Positions 42,101 through 47,174 of a DNA stretch of 64,000 nt are shown here, piece by piece. This stretch comes from Verrucomicrobiaceae bacterium. GTDB taxonomy: Bacteria > Verrucomicrobiota > Verrucomicrobiia > Verrucomicrobiales > Verrucomicrobiaceae. Within the stretch, counting starts at the first letter, position 1, and every line of letters starts with the position of its first letter. The DNA is taken from positions 85,936 through 149,935 of the forward strand of contig JAIXYN010000008.1 in the NCBI GenBank assembly GCA_027490195.1, written 5' to 3'. The notes under the pieces are model-generated. The model saw nothing but the letters and a program-made list of their open reading frames with translations, searched no databases and was not told where the DNA came from. The position numbers and the translations under genes were made by a program.

Positions 42101-45061
42101 GAGGCTGCCGACGGTAACCGTGGTGTTCACATCCACGCCGGTGTTGTTAAACTCAACCTTGACCCTGTCCGCCGTGACAGAACCCACCGTGAAGCTGCCG
42201 GAACCCAAATTCATCACCAGCCCGCCCTCGGCCTGCAGCACCACACGGTTGAATGAGTTGATGATCATCCCCAGCTTGCCGTTGGTGATGCCGACTGCCA
42301 GAACACTGCCGACCGCGAGCTTCGCATCCACATTTTGCCCGAGCACGATCAGGCCAGCGCTGGTCTTCTTGAAGCCGAGGTCGCCGGTAATGTTCACGAA
42401 GTTGTTGATCGTCGAGTTGAACCCGGCGGCTGAGACCTCGCTGACATTGTTCTGCGCATTGAGCGAAGCATTGATGGAGCCGATGGTCAACGTGCGCGCC
42501 ACATTGGCACCGGTGTTGTTGTACTTGATGGTGACACTCGTTGCGCTCGCGCTGCCGAAGCTCGGGCCAAGGTTAATGTCTGCCGCGCCGCTGCCGTCGA
42601 TGGCCAGGGTGCCGTCACTCTTGAGCAGCAGGCCGATCGTCCCATTGCTCAGCCCGGAACGCACGACGCTGCTGACGCTCATGCTCGCAGCCGCACCGGT
42701 GGCCGCAGCGAGGAGGTCGCTGCCGCTCTTTTGGAAACCGAAGTTTCCGGAGAGCGTGACGAAGTCCGTGATGCTGGCCGTGAAACCCGTGACAGTGACT
42801 GTACTATAAGGAGAGGCGGCGGAACCAGTCTGCAGGTTGAGCACCTGGCTGACACCACTGCCGGTCAGGGTCTGGCTGACGGCGGCTCCTGTCGTGTTGT
42901 ACTCCACCGCAATGCTAGTGGCGCTCGGTATGCCAAAGGTGGTCGGCAGCGTCAGCACCGGAGTGCCCGAGGCGCTGAGGGCGATGCCGCCGGTGGATTT
43001 GAGCAGCAGGCCCAAGGTGGCGCTGGTCACTCCGACGCTGGCGACGGAGGTGGTCAAAAGCGCGCTGGCGTTGTTGGCCACGATTTCGAGGTCACCCGCG
43101 CTCTTCTTAAAGCTGAAGTTTCCGGTGAGGGTGGCGAAGCCATTCACATCGACACTCAGACCGGTCCCGGCAAGAGACTGCACTCCGGCGGCGATCACGG
43201 GCATGTTTACTGAGATGCCGCTGACAGTGACTGTCTGAATCGTGGTGGCCGAGGCGGTGGTGTTTTCGGTCAGGGTGACCGTTCCAGAGGCATTGACGAA
43301 ACTTGACCCCGCCGTGATGGCGAACTGTCCGGTTCCATAGACGACCCGGGTGCCATTTGAGTTGAGCTGCACCGCGATATTGGCAGCGCTGATGCCCACC
43401 GAGGCAGTGCCAGCTGTAAGCAGGGCGCTGGCGTTTTGCGCGACCAGGGTGATCACTCCGCCGGTTTTCTGAACTCCGAAGATCCCGCTCAGAGTGGCGA
43501 ATCCGCTGATGGAAAGATCGAGGCTGGCTGAGACCCCCGGCGGGTTGACGAAGTAATCGTTGAAGATTTTGCCCAGCGCGTCGCGGGCGGATTGGAGACC
43601 GGCGGAGATTTGCAGGCCGAGCGTGCCAACGGCGCTGCCTGGCAGCTCCTTCACCACCAGCTGCAGCTTGCTGGCCGTTTGGACGATCTCAAAATACAGA
43701 CCGCCATTATTAAAGAGGCCGGTCGCATTGGAGAAAGCTCCGGTCACGCTGCCCGCCGTCAAAAGGTCAAAAGTCTGGCCGGCGGAAATATTGAAGCCGC
43801 TGCTGACACTGACGGCCAACGTTCCATTCAAGGCTGCGGTTCCAGAAACCGTCAGGGAGGTATAATTGGTACCTCCGATTCCGACGGTGACTGTCGAACC
43901 GATTGTCACAGTGGTCGTGTCGCCGCTGCTGAGAGTCACGCTTGTTAGCGAATCGAGCAGAGTATTATAAGAAGCCATCGCCCCGTCGGCAAACGGGACA
44001 CCCACATCGATGGTACCCGTTTGATACTCCAAGCGCCAGTCACCACCCAGATTGGCAGTTCCTGTCGCGTTTGTTGAGGCGGCAATATCAGCACCCGTAA
44101 CCTGAGCGAGGCGTGAAACGAATTGTGCACCTTTGTCACTTTCAGCCACATCACAGCCATACAGCAAAATGTCGCCTCCCATTTTGAGTGAGTCACCCCA
44201 TGAGGCAATGCTTTGCTGGTTTTCGGTCAGCTTGGAGTCGTTGAGGACCAAGTTGCCCAACCGCAGCGCGCCGTCTCCGCCATGCGCCAAAATGTGGATC
44301 GCGTCCAGATTGTGGAAGGACTTCAGCAGCTCGGTGATTTGCTGGATGCCATTGGACTGTGTGTCCAAAAAGACCACCTGCACATGGCTATTTCCACTTT
44401 GCAGCCCTTCGATCAGGGGGCTAAAACCGCTCACGGCGCCATCAATGATGATAAGCTGCGCGGGCACGTACATCGAACCGGATGTGGCACCCGTTCCGTT
44501 GTTTTGATAAATCGTTGTATTTGAACCGTTTGTTACATCAGAGGAGGAAGCTGGAGTGGCCGGCGGTCCGTTGGCTGCGTGGAGCGTGTCCACCAGTTCA
44601 TTCGTCATGGTGTTGCTGGCTGGCACTGCTTTGGAAACTGTTAATCCCGCCTCAAGGGAGGTAGGAAGAAGGGGTTCGACGGCTGGTTTATCGGATTTAT
44701 CCGCGACTTTGACCGTGGTAACTTCAGCCGACTTGGCGGCGTTTTCGGGAGTCAGCGGCTGCTGCTCGGGCTCTTCAGCGGCAGGAAGTGCTTCCGTTTG
44801 GCCGAAGACCGAATGTGTCATAGCGGCACTCGGAGTGGCTGTAATGTCCGCATTCAGTGAGGTGCTGCCGGGGATCATCAGGACCACCTGATCCGCCGAA
44901 GCGGTAGGTGACGGCGGTGGTGAAACCATGTCCACGACCGGCTGCGGCAGGTCCATCGGCGCACCCGAAAGAAGGATGCGCGGTTCCATCATCTCCAATA
45001 CAAAATCACCACCCGCGTGCCGATGGGCACGGGAGAGTGATTTGGATTGGGTAAGAAGCAT
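27200..45061 (-). CDS. giant cell-surface/secreted repeat protein with LEPR-XLL-type N-terminus, DUF4347-like domain and C-terminal RTX-like repeats
   Basis: 5,953 residues in one uninterrupted frame. Residues 1-33 are hydrophilic, ending in the LEPR-XLL-type motif MEPRILLSGAP; there is no hydrophobic Sec signal core. A Pro/Thr/Ser-rich spacer leads to a DUF4347-like domain (about 200-365; LIIIDGAVSGFSPLIEGL, HILAHGGDGALRLG, LLYGCDVAESDKG). Then come about 13 units of a beta-rich repeat (FVTLxGDFGFKKS.. YNNTGADVNTT), a Pro/Ser linker near 2,360 (YTPPPPAAPGAPS), a long beta-rich middle with a duplicated module, and an RTX-like block of about 1,650 residues. It ends in a 120-residue Gly/Ser-rich hydrophobic tail without GG repeats. 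Reading through, I found one cysteine (in YGCDVAES). Length and composition fit an adhesin or surface-layer/matrix protein. It is the last gene of the TolC-HlyD-M50-SecA-like operon, 88 bases after the ATPase gene, and is its likely cargo. Confidence 0.92.
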   Translation of the reverse strand: MLLTQSKSLSRAHRHAGGDFVLEMMEPRILLSGAPMDLPQPVVDMVSPPPSPTASADQVVLMIPGSTSLNADITATPSAAMTHSVFGQTEALPAAEEPEQQPLTPENAAKSAEVTTVKVADKSDKPAVEPLLPTSLEAGLTVSKAVPASNTMTNELVDTLHAANGPPATPASSSDVTNGSNTTIYQNNGTGATSGSMYVPAQLIIIDGAVSGFSPLIEGLQSGNSHVQVVFLDTQSNGIQQITELLKSFHNLDAIHILAHGGDGALRLGNLVLNDSKLTENQQSIASWGDSLKMGGDILLYGCDVAESDKGAQFVSRLAQVTGADIAASTNATGTANLGGDWRLEYQTGTIDVGVPFADGAMASYNTLLDSLTSVTLSSGDTTTVTIGSTVTVGIGGTNYTSLTVSGTAALNGTLAVSVSSGFNISAGQTFDLLTAGSVTGAFSNATGLFNNGGLYFEIVQTASKLQLVVKELPGSAVGTLGLQISAGLQSARDALGKIFNDYFVNPPGVSASLDLSISGFATLSGIFGVQKTGGVITLVAQNASALLTAGTASVGISAANIAVQLNSNGTRVVYGTGQFAITAGSSFVNASGTVTLTENTTASATTIQTVTVSGISVNMPVIAAGVQSLAGTGLSVDVNGFATLTGNFSFKKSAGDLEIVANNASALLTTSVASVGVTSATLGLLLKSTGGIALSASGTPVLTLPTTFGIPSATSIAVEYNTTGAAVSQTLTGSGVSQVLNLQTGSAASPYSTVTVTGFTASITDFVTLSGNFGFQKSGSDLLAAATGAAASMSVSSVVRSGLSNGTIGLLLKSDGTLAIDGSGAADINLGPSFGSASATSVTIKYNNTGANVARTLTIGSINASLNAQNNVSEVSAAGFNSTINNFVNITGDLGFKKTSAGLIVLGQNVDAKLAVGSVLAVGITNGKLGMIINSFNRVVLQAEGGLVMNLGSGSFTVGSVTADRVKVEFNNTGVDVNTTVTVGSLTQAINVKRSTISVSAFNFRAQILDFIDIFGDLSFKRLTLGDFNLPGFPSLPTWDPSLPNINLPTIPDFGGVSLPTLPGLPGLPAWPTVNLPDFPEFNFGSLPSLPSLPSLPNLGDFGLGGFSIAGINMGINLSIPGFSLGTFNADFGMLIDGFGKFALDIHGLPSFDIGLADIGSIGAQEVSVKFNNTGVDVNGSAKDVNGNAKGVQVEKGLAEMNIKGFYAILNNVVDFKGDFGFALAANRSEIIGVGQNVRAKLLPTTPSSVFDLGISNGTMAMVIKKGATLTSKPTIAVSGSGALQASLGGGLVGVSATRAGLNFNNTGVDQDRTFTVGSITQSLKAKAGITEVTATGLNATINQFVTLTGDFGFQQTPGGDINVIANNAGATLASGSQSIGVTGATIGMILKADGKIAMQATGLQDMKLGTGFASVSATAVTVAYNNTGADVNTTLTAGAVSATINVANNTTAITATGLVATISEFVTISGNFGFRKTSGGDIVLAGTGASAKLTAGAGIEIGVSNATIGLLLQSNGKIALDASGAFAMSLGSSFASASATSVVVKYNNTGAAVNTSVTVGTATAAIDVADGVTAISTTGFIATIVNFVTLTGDFGFKKSTGGDIIVVAQNAAATLLASSLSVGVVGATLGMIIKSDGKIALQGSGPLNFNLGSAFASVSATSAVIAFNNTGANVNTTVAVGAVSAPIVVDNNTVAMTMVGFQASIANFVTLKGDFGFKKSGNDMSVAVSGASATLTVGSFEVGVTSATLGMVVTSAGKIALQASGTPRLVLPGNFDGISATSVTVSYNNTGADVNTSVVIGSITAPIVVANNTTSVTVTGFEATLLDFVTVKGNFGFQKSGNDMVIAASGASATLKVGSTEVGVTNATLGLIIKDGGGTILQASGAPRLVLPVDFATVTATSVSVAYNNTASAVNTTLNVGGITATVNVAANTTAVTATGLNATISNFVTLSGNFGFKKSGSDIVTVATNASAIMSGAGFSVGLTGATLAMLMKSDGTMALQASGTPVLTIPVDMSSVLSFTITTLAVGYNTTGAAIDTTMTVGSLSAPLKVAGGTVANPYLAIGGSASITIAGFLTLSGDFGFSKTTDSATDTTKIKIGAANVTGLGDGDKYGLTDGTLGLVLFRKTSNSTSLGYALEASTTGYLKTGGSLSAQATVTFRRNTTTFAVNELVPVLAVQLPVVFGASEVARNGTPFNTVAMSDAIIKIGDITIKGSYASQPNGPNGESITRITNASLEFGDPLIFKLTAASVTYKSFGSSVTLGGVTYADGVQQVIITGGEIKLGEVVTLFGSFNITRSKSAGTTQTNVGFTGLGISLKVDGRVMVTVAGDGMFHYGGPDGFKLDSLVPTTFDILPDRQPGYTPPPPAAPGAPSAPAASSSSTPSSPPKSITLGPLTLTNPDVTFTDFGVSFKDGKIVLKLKVTIGVEKASLLSPGGTGAKITDGNDADKFGIAGSFDMDVLLDPANNFAPSGVNTGNFQLKIDQFELNLGGFLVLKAKDFIYNPSAADDAVMFYFGSAEAFVNAGPLAIGGGAEDFSIMGNGDFVAGPNFAITLTLGGDTDAASTFKTPEWMPLKNLRVTLRWEDDNFTKNPSKFLIVLDADVATIKGMSGVSVTGGFKGLTIDVEKLAAGEFAILSIDSFNVGISGEAFGGQISASLVMGVVKLDADYNIIESGSSTPVARRFFYGGIQGGITLAGIGKVDMRLGFSDFGPLSFFISASIPIVVDAASGLTLDNLRGGVDFGAKISDPTVYELNSQGEKIIDPTTGVYKIDAQASAFALRALKLANNPTDMTSSAWENSLRRQIATIIKNGGGNTVSFDDLAKNIVIHAGATLYTSYTSKFVFRADVDLSIDITGKILLTGTATFNNTKTMDAYFYADLTQVASGSARFLFLFDDPGSPLRNLGGISLYGLLDIGLVDSTGKRLAAADLQDKYFVTKTTRDTFTWNASTSSTLMLQNTPVTSGADFTVIVGTRPLATSEYKLTGNTITLTTAPNEGDKIAVDYSFKDFYGIDADGNPIANPASVTPEADGFQILIAGGLRADVLDNTLFVQLSGQLTLTFTSTQFTIDVSAKLEVSILGVLGAAAGRLVVQYEPFAIWGALKLASGDGLRKLEQYGIKIQAQITITINTTKEEKVLDMQLPATKQARTTDIFDLAKGDSPTLYMSHSRLAGGSLTVKEGSTTLVEGTDYDFDPYNSIITLRDINDTTSATKNARKITVEYDSEDYLALHVTAAPESLNVVATVLATFSVINTDGSSTEFFRMHAALSMTIGSEGFSLILVGKLMIGDPGDPFLSFDTTALVYAGVIDGKFGFAAMFKVSLKAMLGPFGIDAVVLVQTNTFGKEVVFNIPNVNPAFPTITDQNGQSMERTVQQTSLLRNSDGTPRLDANGNQMTTTVTSRTVSISGGAPRLQGGFEADAPYFMLRGKGTLNLIDSEVSGQFYISLTPTKLRINVSGEMTYLIVNKFLVAGDLNVVYEPGKFYAYGGLLATRKTGSGDPLEAFGVYLSATGIIVLNTDTEAHTINLIIPGNGAAQNITIAKSLVEFRAKASVSFRVAGKELFRIEGAVIIGISTDPVGSRIIIEGELKIGADTPLFVFKANAAIYVGALPSGKGGFAAMIAVTLDSSFLPGVEISGGFLFMTNTFGEDVNFDLGEVNDPTFTMPTIVDEENKSVEKTVSRDGKTYRQVTIPGGAPKLTGDGNEDAGAYVMIRGMGEVNILDSFVFKGRFGILITTEKFQLGVSATLNLGPLGDVLANGFIEINSKGIVGAFALTVDTGEFGKAIGLKFDASFMFAVNTLGEKRTVTFLDGSSLDVEQGVRIKVKGTLTFAEVLEADAEVDIQFSEGKFQLKGTAGILLAGGLIDARIDLLVIISDKGFVFATDINVRTSIAGGVIKITASGKLYINTTDESVSFGNYELTAKSVRVKLTGKLSILEVFTVDTSMELVVGGTFQRTGSPDAILGVGEWGFSLRASIKFFDFLEVMFDGWIMWDGSFRVTVSGEITIGSKYLGFGLGISATISYDKETDRLFIEATVTGTVYIFGFEASISLGLSYDSSDGAIRLNASAKGKEGKNEVTKEKGWVIGYLQKPKPVYLGMDSKGNRLSDGNSVGPSGELHLTMGNGAKRDYLSNVVDTTYTVTNVSTQSDGSETVKVSFNGREAEYRGVRKIVLNGGSGKETLYIQDGVRSQLQLDGGGGDDIFMISGGSRGVSNVIKGGDGNDFIQISDNNTRSYTISGDAGTNTILGGNGNDIFYGGSGTDFITGGLGADTFYSGTGIAYMLGDLGVNGSGTSAPGVLSSSSAVGSADTFYATTGTNFIFGGAGNDRVFGGGENYVVGDNGTMEFDGSGKVTSMTADGAVGGSDYFDSVGGEGTSIFFGGAGKDTVKGGDATNIVLGGNGNATFDGGKIIEIISDELTGDDDTITLGDGLNVALGGGGNDTIIGGNGKSNIGGDNGKATFYEDGKLKEFTDGDINGDDILVAGDGNSVIIGGGGNDTITAGNGNSVLIGDEGTATFNADGFLLEITTINPSNGGNDTITAGNGTNVIFGGSGQDILRLGVGYSVAIGDNGKATFTGSSVLSTVTTLDPNNGGADNITGTSGNNVIFGGSGADIINVNDLGDVILGDNGSATFNSSGLLLSLISSDPNIGGDDIITTGIGSNVIFGGVGADQITAGIGNNIILGDSGRANFNVVGGKSILSSVASTDASSGAADRITAGNGKNIIFGGAGADNLNSGAGFSILAGDGASAQFDSTGLLVSIQTIDPTVGSGDTIRSTDGRTIVLGGAGADDIATGRGDDVILGDNGIATFVTSGGTPSGIGSIVFSNDGILTSITSTDTSVGADDIITGSEGFNVIVGGLGADQITGGAERDIVIGDNGRALFDNTGVLTLIESTDAAVGGSSNDNIIVGNGPDVVIGGNGKDNIQAGGDISDDVIIGDNGRATFDSTAGQSLLRDIISTDPSLGDDDTINAGDGYNIVIGGAGKDQITGGANTDVIIGDNGHAVFNTDGVVTFITTTSPSIGDNDTITFGAGNNTVFGGAGADTLTGLEGTDVIVGDNGNASFTDTGLITFITTSDVSFGGDDIIQTGAGFNTVLGGSGNDTVTGGVNTDVVIGDNGNATFDPSSGISIVRDIISTDTTIGGDDIISVGDGFNVIIAGFGADQVTGGAGDDVILGDSGHAVFNATGILTFITTISPSVGGNDIIKVGDGSNTVLSGFGADEVTGGVNGDVVIGDNGNATFTDAGVLTYITTSQPGIGGDDIIKVADGFNVVLAGYGADQVTGGNDRDVVLGDNGNATFTTVGILTYITTTEPDIGGDDVIKTGDGENFVLGGFGNDQITGGEGRDVVVGDNGNATFDTAGVLTFITTSDPAIGGDDIINVGNGFNIVLAGVGADQVTGGTGRDVILGDNGNATFDSTSILRDIISTDTAIGGNDIINGGSGNNIVFGGTAADTITTLGGDDIALGDSGHATFDALGNITFITTITPAIGGDDIINVGDGYNIVLAGVGADQVTGGMGGGVMLGDNGNATFDTTSGKSILRDVINTDTDIGGDDILVAAGGNNIIFGGTGNDSITTGSGDDIALGDSGHAVFNAAGILTLVTTITPAIGGDDIITVGDGNNIVFGGFGKDLITSGDGVDLVLGDNGYATFNDSGVLTYLTTTDHAIGDDDRIFTNGGDDMIFGGTANDFIDAGSGDDTILGDFGYYSLELLIGPYAGYALRNQLPPALQYPRGIDLLEEITGGNDTIFGRSGKDYILGEGGNDYIDGGSQDDSIFAGYGDDILAGGEDDDIMLGGPGGDFFDSGWGADVLYVDVFDEWNGGMMEDTIVGGPYHSTNTQLSFGLPALGAAAGLAPPGASVGVASITVLFAGPQWSVISGGAAGGGSQFPLSTSSSILAPSSDQIFVSSNFNSLRWGGSGSGFALLARDEIGTSPLIGIGDFLEVLWNDLIALYS
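27615..32553 (-). repeat. RTX-like repeats, 24 GDxG-containing units
   Basis: Within the giant gene: glycine/aspartate nonapeptide-like motifs (GGAGNDxxxGG, GGSGTDFITGG), of the type that binds calcium outside the cell. From about 27.9 to 32.1 kb they fall in 24 units of roughly 50 residues, each containing a copy of I-L/I-GDNGNATF followed by ITTxDPxIGGDD. The last few motifs at the C-terminal side (GGNDYIDGGSQDDSI.. GGPGGDFFDSG) are closer to classic tandem RTX. Confidence 0.85.
33810..35110 (-). repeat. duplicated ~400-base-scale beta-rich module in the giant gene
   Basis: Two diverged copies share the order TNTFGxxVxFxxxxVN..FxxPTIxDxxxxSxExTV, then GGAPxLxG, a MxRGxGxxNxxDS segment and GxFxIxxTxxKxxxxVS. 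One copy lies at about 34.7-35.1 kb, the other at about 33.8-34.2 kb. The module is unassigned. Confidence 0.6.
38160..43520 (-). repeat. about 13 tandem beta-rich units in the N-terminal half of the giant protein
   Basis: Units of about 110-150 residues, each with F-V-T-L-x-G-(D/N)-F-G-F-(K/Q)-K-S, then xxVGVTxATLGMxxxSxGKIALQASG, a SATSVxVxYNNTGxxVNTT segment and a VTGFxATI strand. The best-conserved neighbouring units are at about 38.9-41.1 kb; a diverged fourteenth occurs at the C-terminal end (VVTLFGSFNITRS). I know no named family for it. Confidence 0.8.
41760..41985 (-). repeat. Leu-Pro tripeptide-like repeat insertion
   Basis: About 75 residues of LP-centred repeats (LPGFPSLPTW, LPTLPGLPGLPAWP, LPSLPSLPSLP) inserted into one beta-repeat unit. 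The spacing of Pro every three residues suggests an extended polyproline-type rod or a binding loop. Confidence 0.7.
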
Positions 45062-45149
45062 GGAAATGATGAGTGAACTGAGCGGAAAATCTGGCGCAGA
45101 GAGTCACGATTTTTTGAAATCAGACCACCGCATTCCTATATCCACAGGA

Positions 45150-47171
45150 TTATGGATTCGATGTTACCGCATTTTTTATGCCATTTTCATTTCCCACGGT
45201 GAAACCCAGTGAGCGGCGGATCTCTTCCTCACTCATTATAATACCGCGGCGGCGGCGCACGGCCTGTCGGCGGGCAGTCGATTGGGTCCAGCGGAGTAGT
45301 CCCTGGCCAAGTTTTTGGGCTAGCCAGGGGACCGAAAATGAACGCCTCCACAGCGCCAAAATGCCCCCCGGGACGAACCGTTTCAGCACTGCGTCATCCA
45401 CACTATAATAAGAGATCACTCCGCCGGGGTCCCCCTGACGGGCAGCTCGTCCGAACAGCTGACGGTCCACTCGAGGGCTCTCGTTGACCTCCGTGGCCAC
45501 CACATGCAGCCCCCCCAAATTCGCCACGCCCGTCCCCAATCGGATGTCCGTGCCACGTCCCGCCATGCCGGTGGCGATGATGATTTGCCCCTCCTGGCCA
45601 GCCTGGGAAACGATGGCCGCCTCCTCCCGGTGACGCCGCGCATTGAGCACCTGCCCGCCCGGCAGACCGTGATTGTGGAGCAGGTCGGCAATGGTTTCAC
45701 TGCTCTCAACTGTGTGGGTGCCGATGAGCAGGGGCTGCCCCCGAGCATGACGAATCTTGACCTCATGCAAAAGCGCCGCATCACGCAATTCTTGACTGGG
45801 GAAGAAGTTCACCCCCGCATAATGGCGCTGACATGGCAGGTGGCGGGGGATGGAAACGAAGGGCGCGGAGTAGGTGTGCCAGATCTCCGCCGCCGCCTCA
45901 CGCAGGGTTCCTGAGGCTCCGGCAAGGCGCAGGTACTTGCGGAAAAAGGCCTGGAAGGAGGTGCGGGCCAGCGTCTCGGATGGACCCGAAATCTCTAGCC
46001 CCTCCTTGGCCTCAATGACCTGGTGCAGCCCCTGCCGCCAGGTGCGCATGGGCATAGGCCGGCCAGTAGCGGGGTCCACGATGACCACCTTGCCGTCGTC
46101 GATAACGTACTGCTTGTCCCGCAGGAAAAATTCACGTGCCTCAAGGCCGAGACCCACCAGCTCAATGCGGCGGCGCTCACTCGCCCAGAGGCCGGTCCGA
46201 TGTAGGGCTAGTTCCCCATGCACCCGTGCCAGACCAGGGGGAAGCAGCTCGATGGTTCGAGACTCGGCATCCACCCGGTAATCGACCGCCGGGTCCAGCA
46301 TTCGCACCAAATCCCAGACGGCATGCACGGCGGCAGCGATCTCCCCCGCATCCTGAAGGCGGCTGATGATGAGAGGGGTGACAGCCTCATCGATCAAAGC
46401 GTGGTCCGCTTCATCAATGAGCGCGCAGTGTAGCCCTCTCTGGACGGGTGCCGAATTCGACAACCTCTCGGTCAGCAGGCCAAACAGACGAGCGGAAGAC
46501 TGCCTGACCGTGCCATGGGTCCCTATCCGCAGGCGGTCGCGGAGGTAATCCGCCGCCACCTCCTTGGCCGTGGTGTAAGTCACACCGCAGGCATACCCCG
46601 CCCGCCGGGCCGTATCGTCATGTTCGGAAAGCACGGCCCCCACCGTCAGCCCGGCTCGGTCGTAGTAGGGGCGCAGTTGCCGGGCATCACGCTCCGCGAG
46701 ATAATCATTGGCGGTGATCACATGGCAGGGCACGCCACCCAGAGCCTGAAACGCCGCCGCCAGGCCGATGGCCAGGGTCTTCCCTTCCCCGGTGTCCACC
46801 TCGGCAAAAAAGCCCTCAACCAAAGCGATGGCGGCCATCAGCTGCACCTCATAGGCACGCAAGCCCAACTCCCGGTGAGCCATGACCGCTAGAATGGCCA
46901 GCCCCTCATGGCACAAGAGCTGCCAGTGCTGCGGTCGTCTCCGGCGCTCACGCTGCAAGGCATGCAAGCGTTCGTTCAATTCGGCTTCAGTAAGCTTTTC
47001 CAGCTCCTCCCGCAGCACGGCGATAGCACGCGCCTGTGCTGCCAGACGCTTCCGCTGCTGCGGACCGCGTTTGCACCTACCGACGAGACCATGCGCCCAT
47101 ACGTCCAGGCCGCGCCGGGGCTGCGCCGGAGCACGTTCTGTGAAACAGCGTTGATGCTCGGTGGGGGACAT
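45150..47171 (-). CDS. shortened SecA-like ATPase
   Basis: A 673-residue SecA paralogue; housekeeping SecA is usually 840-950. Preserved: the N-terminal helix with LTEAELNERL, Walker A VDTGEGKT at 125-132, the DEAD box in LIDEADHALIDEAVTPLIIS (251-270; the usual IDEAR is IDEAV), a preprotein-cross-linking-like region ending VIVDPATGRPM..GLHQVIEAKEG (363-391), ASGT in place of MTGT (419-422), and nucleotide domain 2 with ATGMAGRGTDIRLG and QLFGRAARQGDPG (571-583). Only about 85 residues follow, so the helical wing, the two-helix finger and the zinc-binding C-linker are absent. It starts 3 bases after the M50-HlyD gene and precedes the giant protein, suggesting a dedicated energising motor for its export. 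Confidence 0.9.
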   Translation of the reverse strand: MSPTEHQRCFTERAPAQPRRGLDVWAHGLVGRCKRGPQQRKRLAAQARAIAVLREELEKLTEAELNERLHALQRERRRRPQHWQLLCHEGLAILAVMAHRELGLRAYEVQLMAAIALVEGFFAEVDTGEGKTLAIGLAAAFQALGGVPCHVITANDYLAERDARQLRPYYDRAGLTVGAVLSEHDDTARRAGYACGVTYTTAKEVAADYLRDRLRIGTHGTVRQSSARLFGLLTERLSNSAPVQRGLHCALIDEADHALIDEAVTPLIISRLQDAGEIAAAVHAVWDLVRMLDPAVDYRVDAESRTIELLPPGLARVHGELALHRTGLWASERRRIELVGLGLEAREFFLRDKQYVIDDGKVVIVDPATGRPMPMRTWRQGLHQVIEAKEGLEISGPSETLARTSFQAFFRKYLRLAGASGTLREAAAEIWHTYSAPFVSIPRHLPCQRHYAGVNFFPSQELRDAALLHEVKIRHARGQPLLIGTHTVESSETIADLLHNHGLPGGQVLNARRHREEAAIVSQAGQEGQIIIATGMAGRGTDIRLGTGVANLGGLHVVATEVNESPRVDRQLFGRAARQGDPGGVISYYSVDDAVLKRFVPGGILALWRRSFSVPWLAQKLGQGLLRWTQSTARRQAVRRRRGIIMSEEEIRRSLGFTVGNENGIKNAVTSNP

Positions 47172-47174
47172 CGG

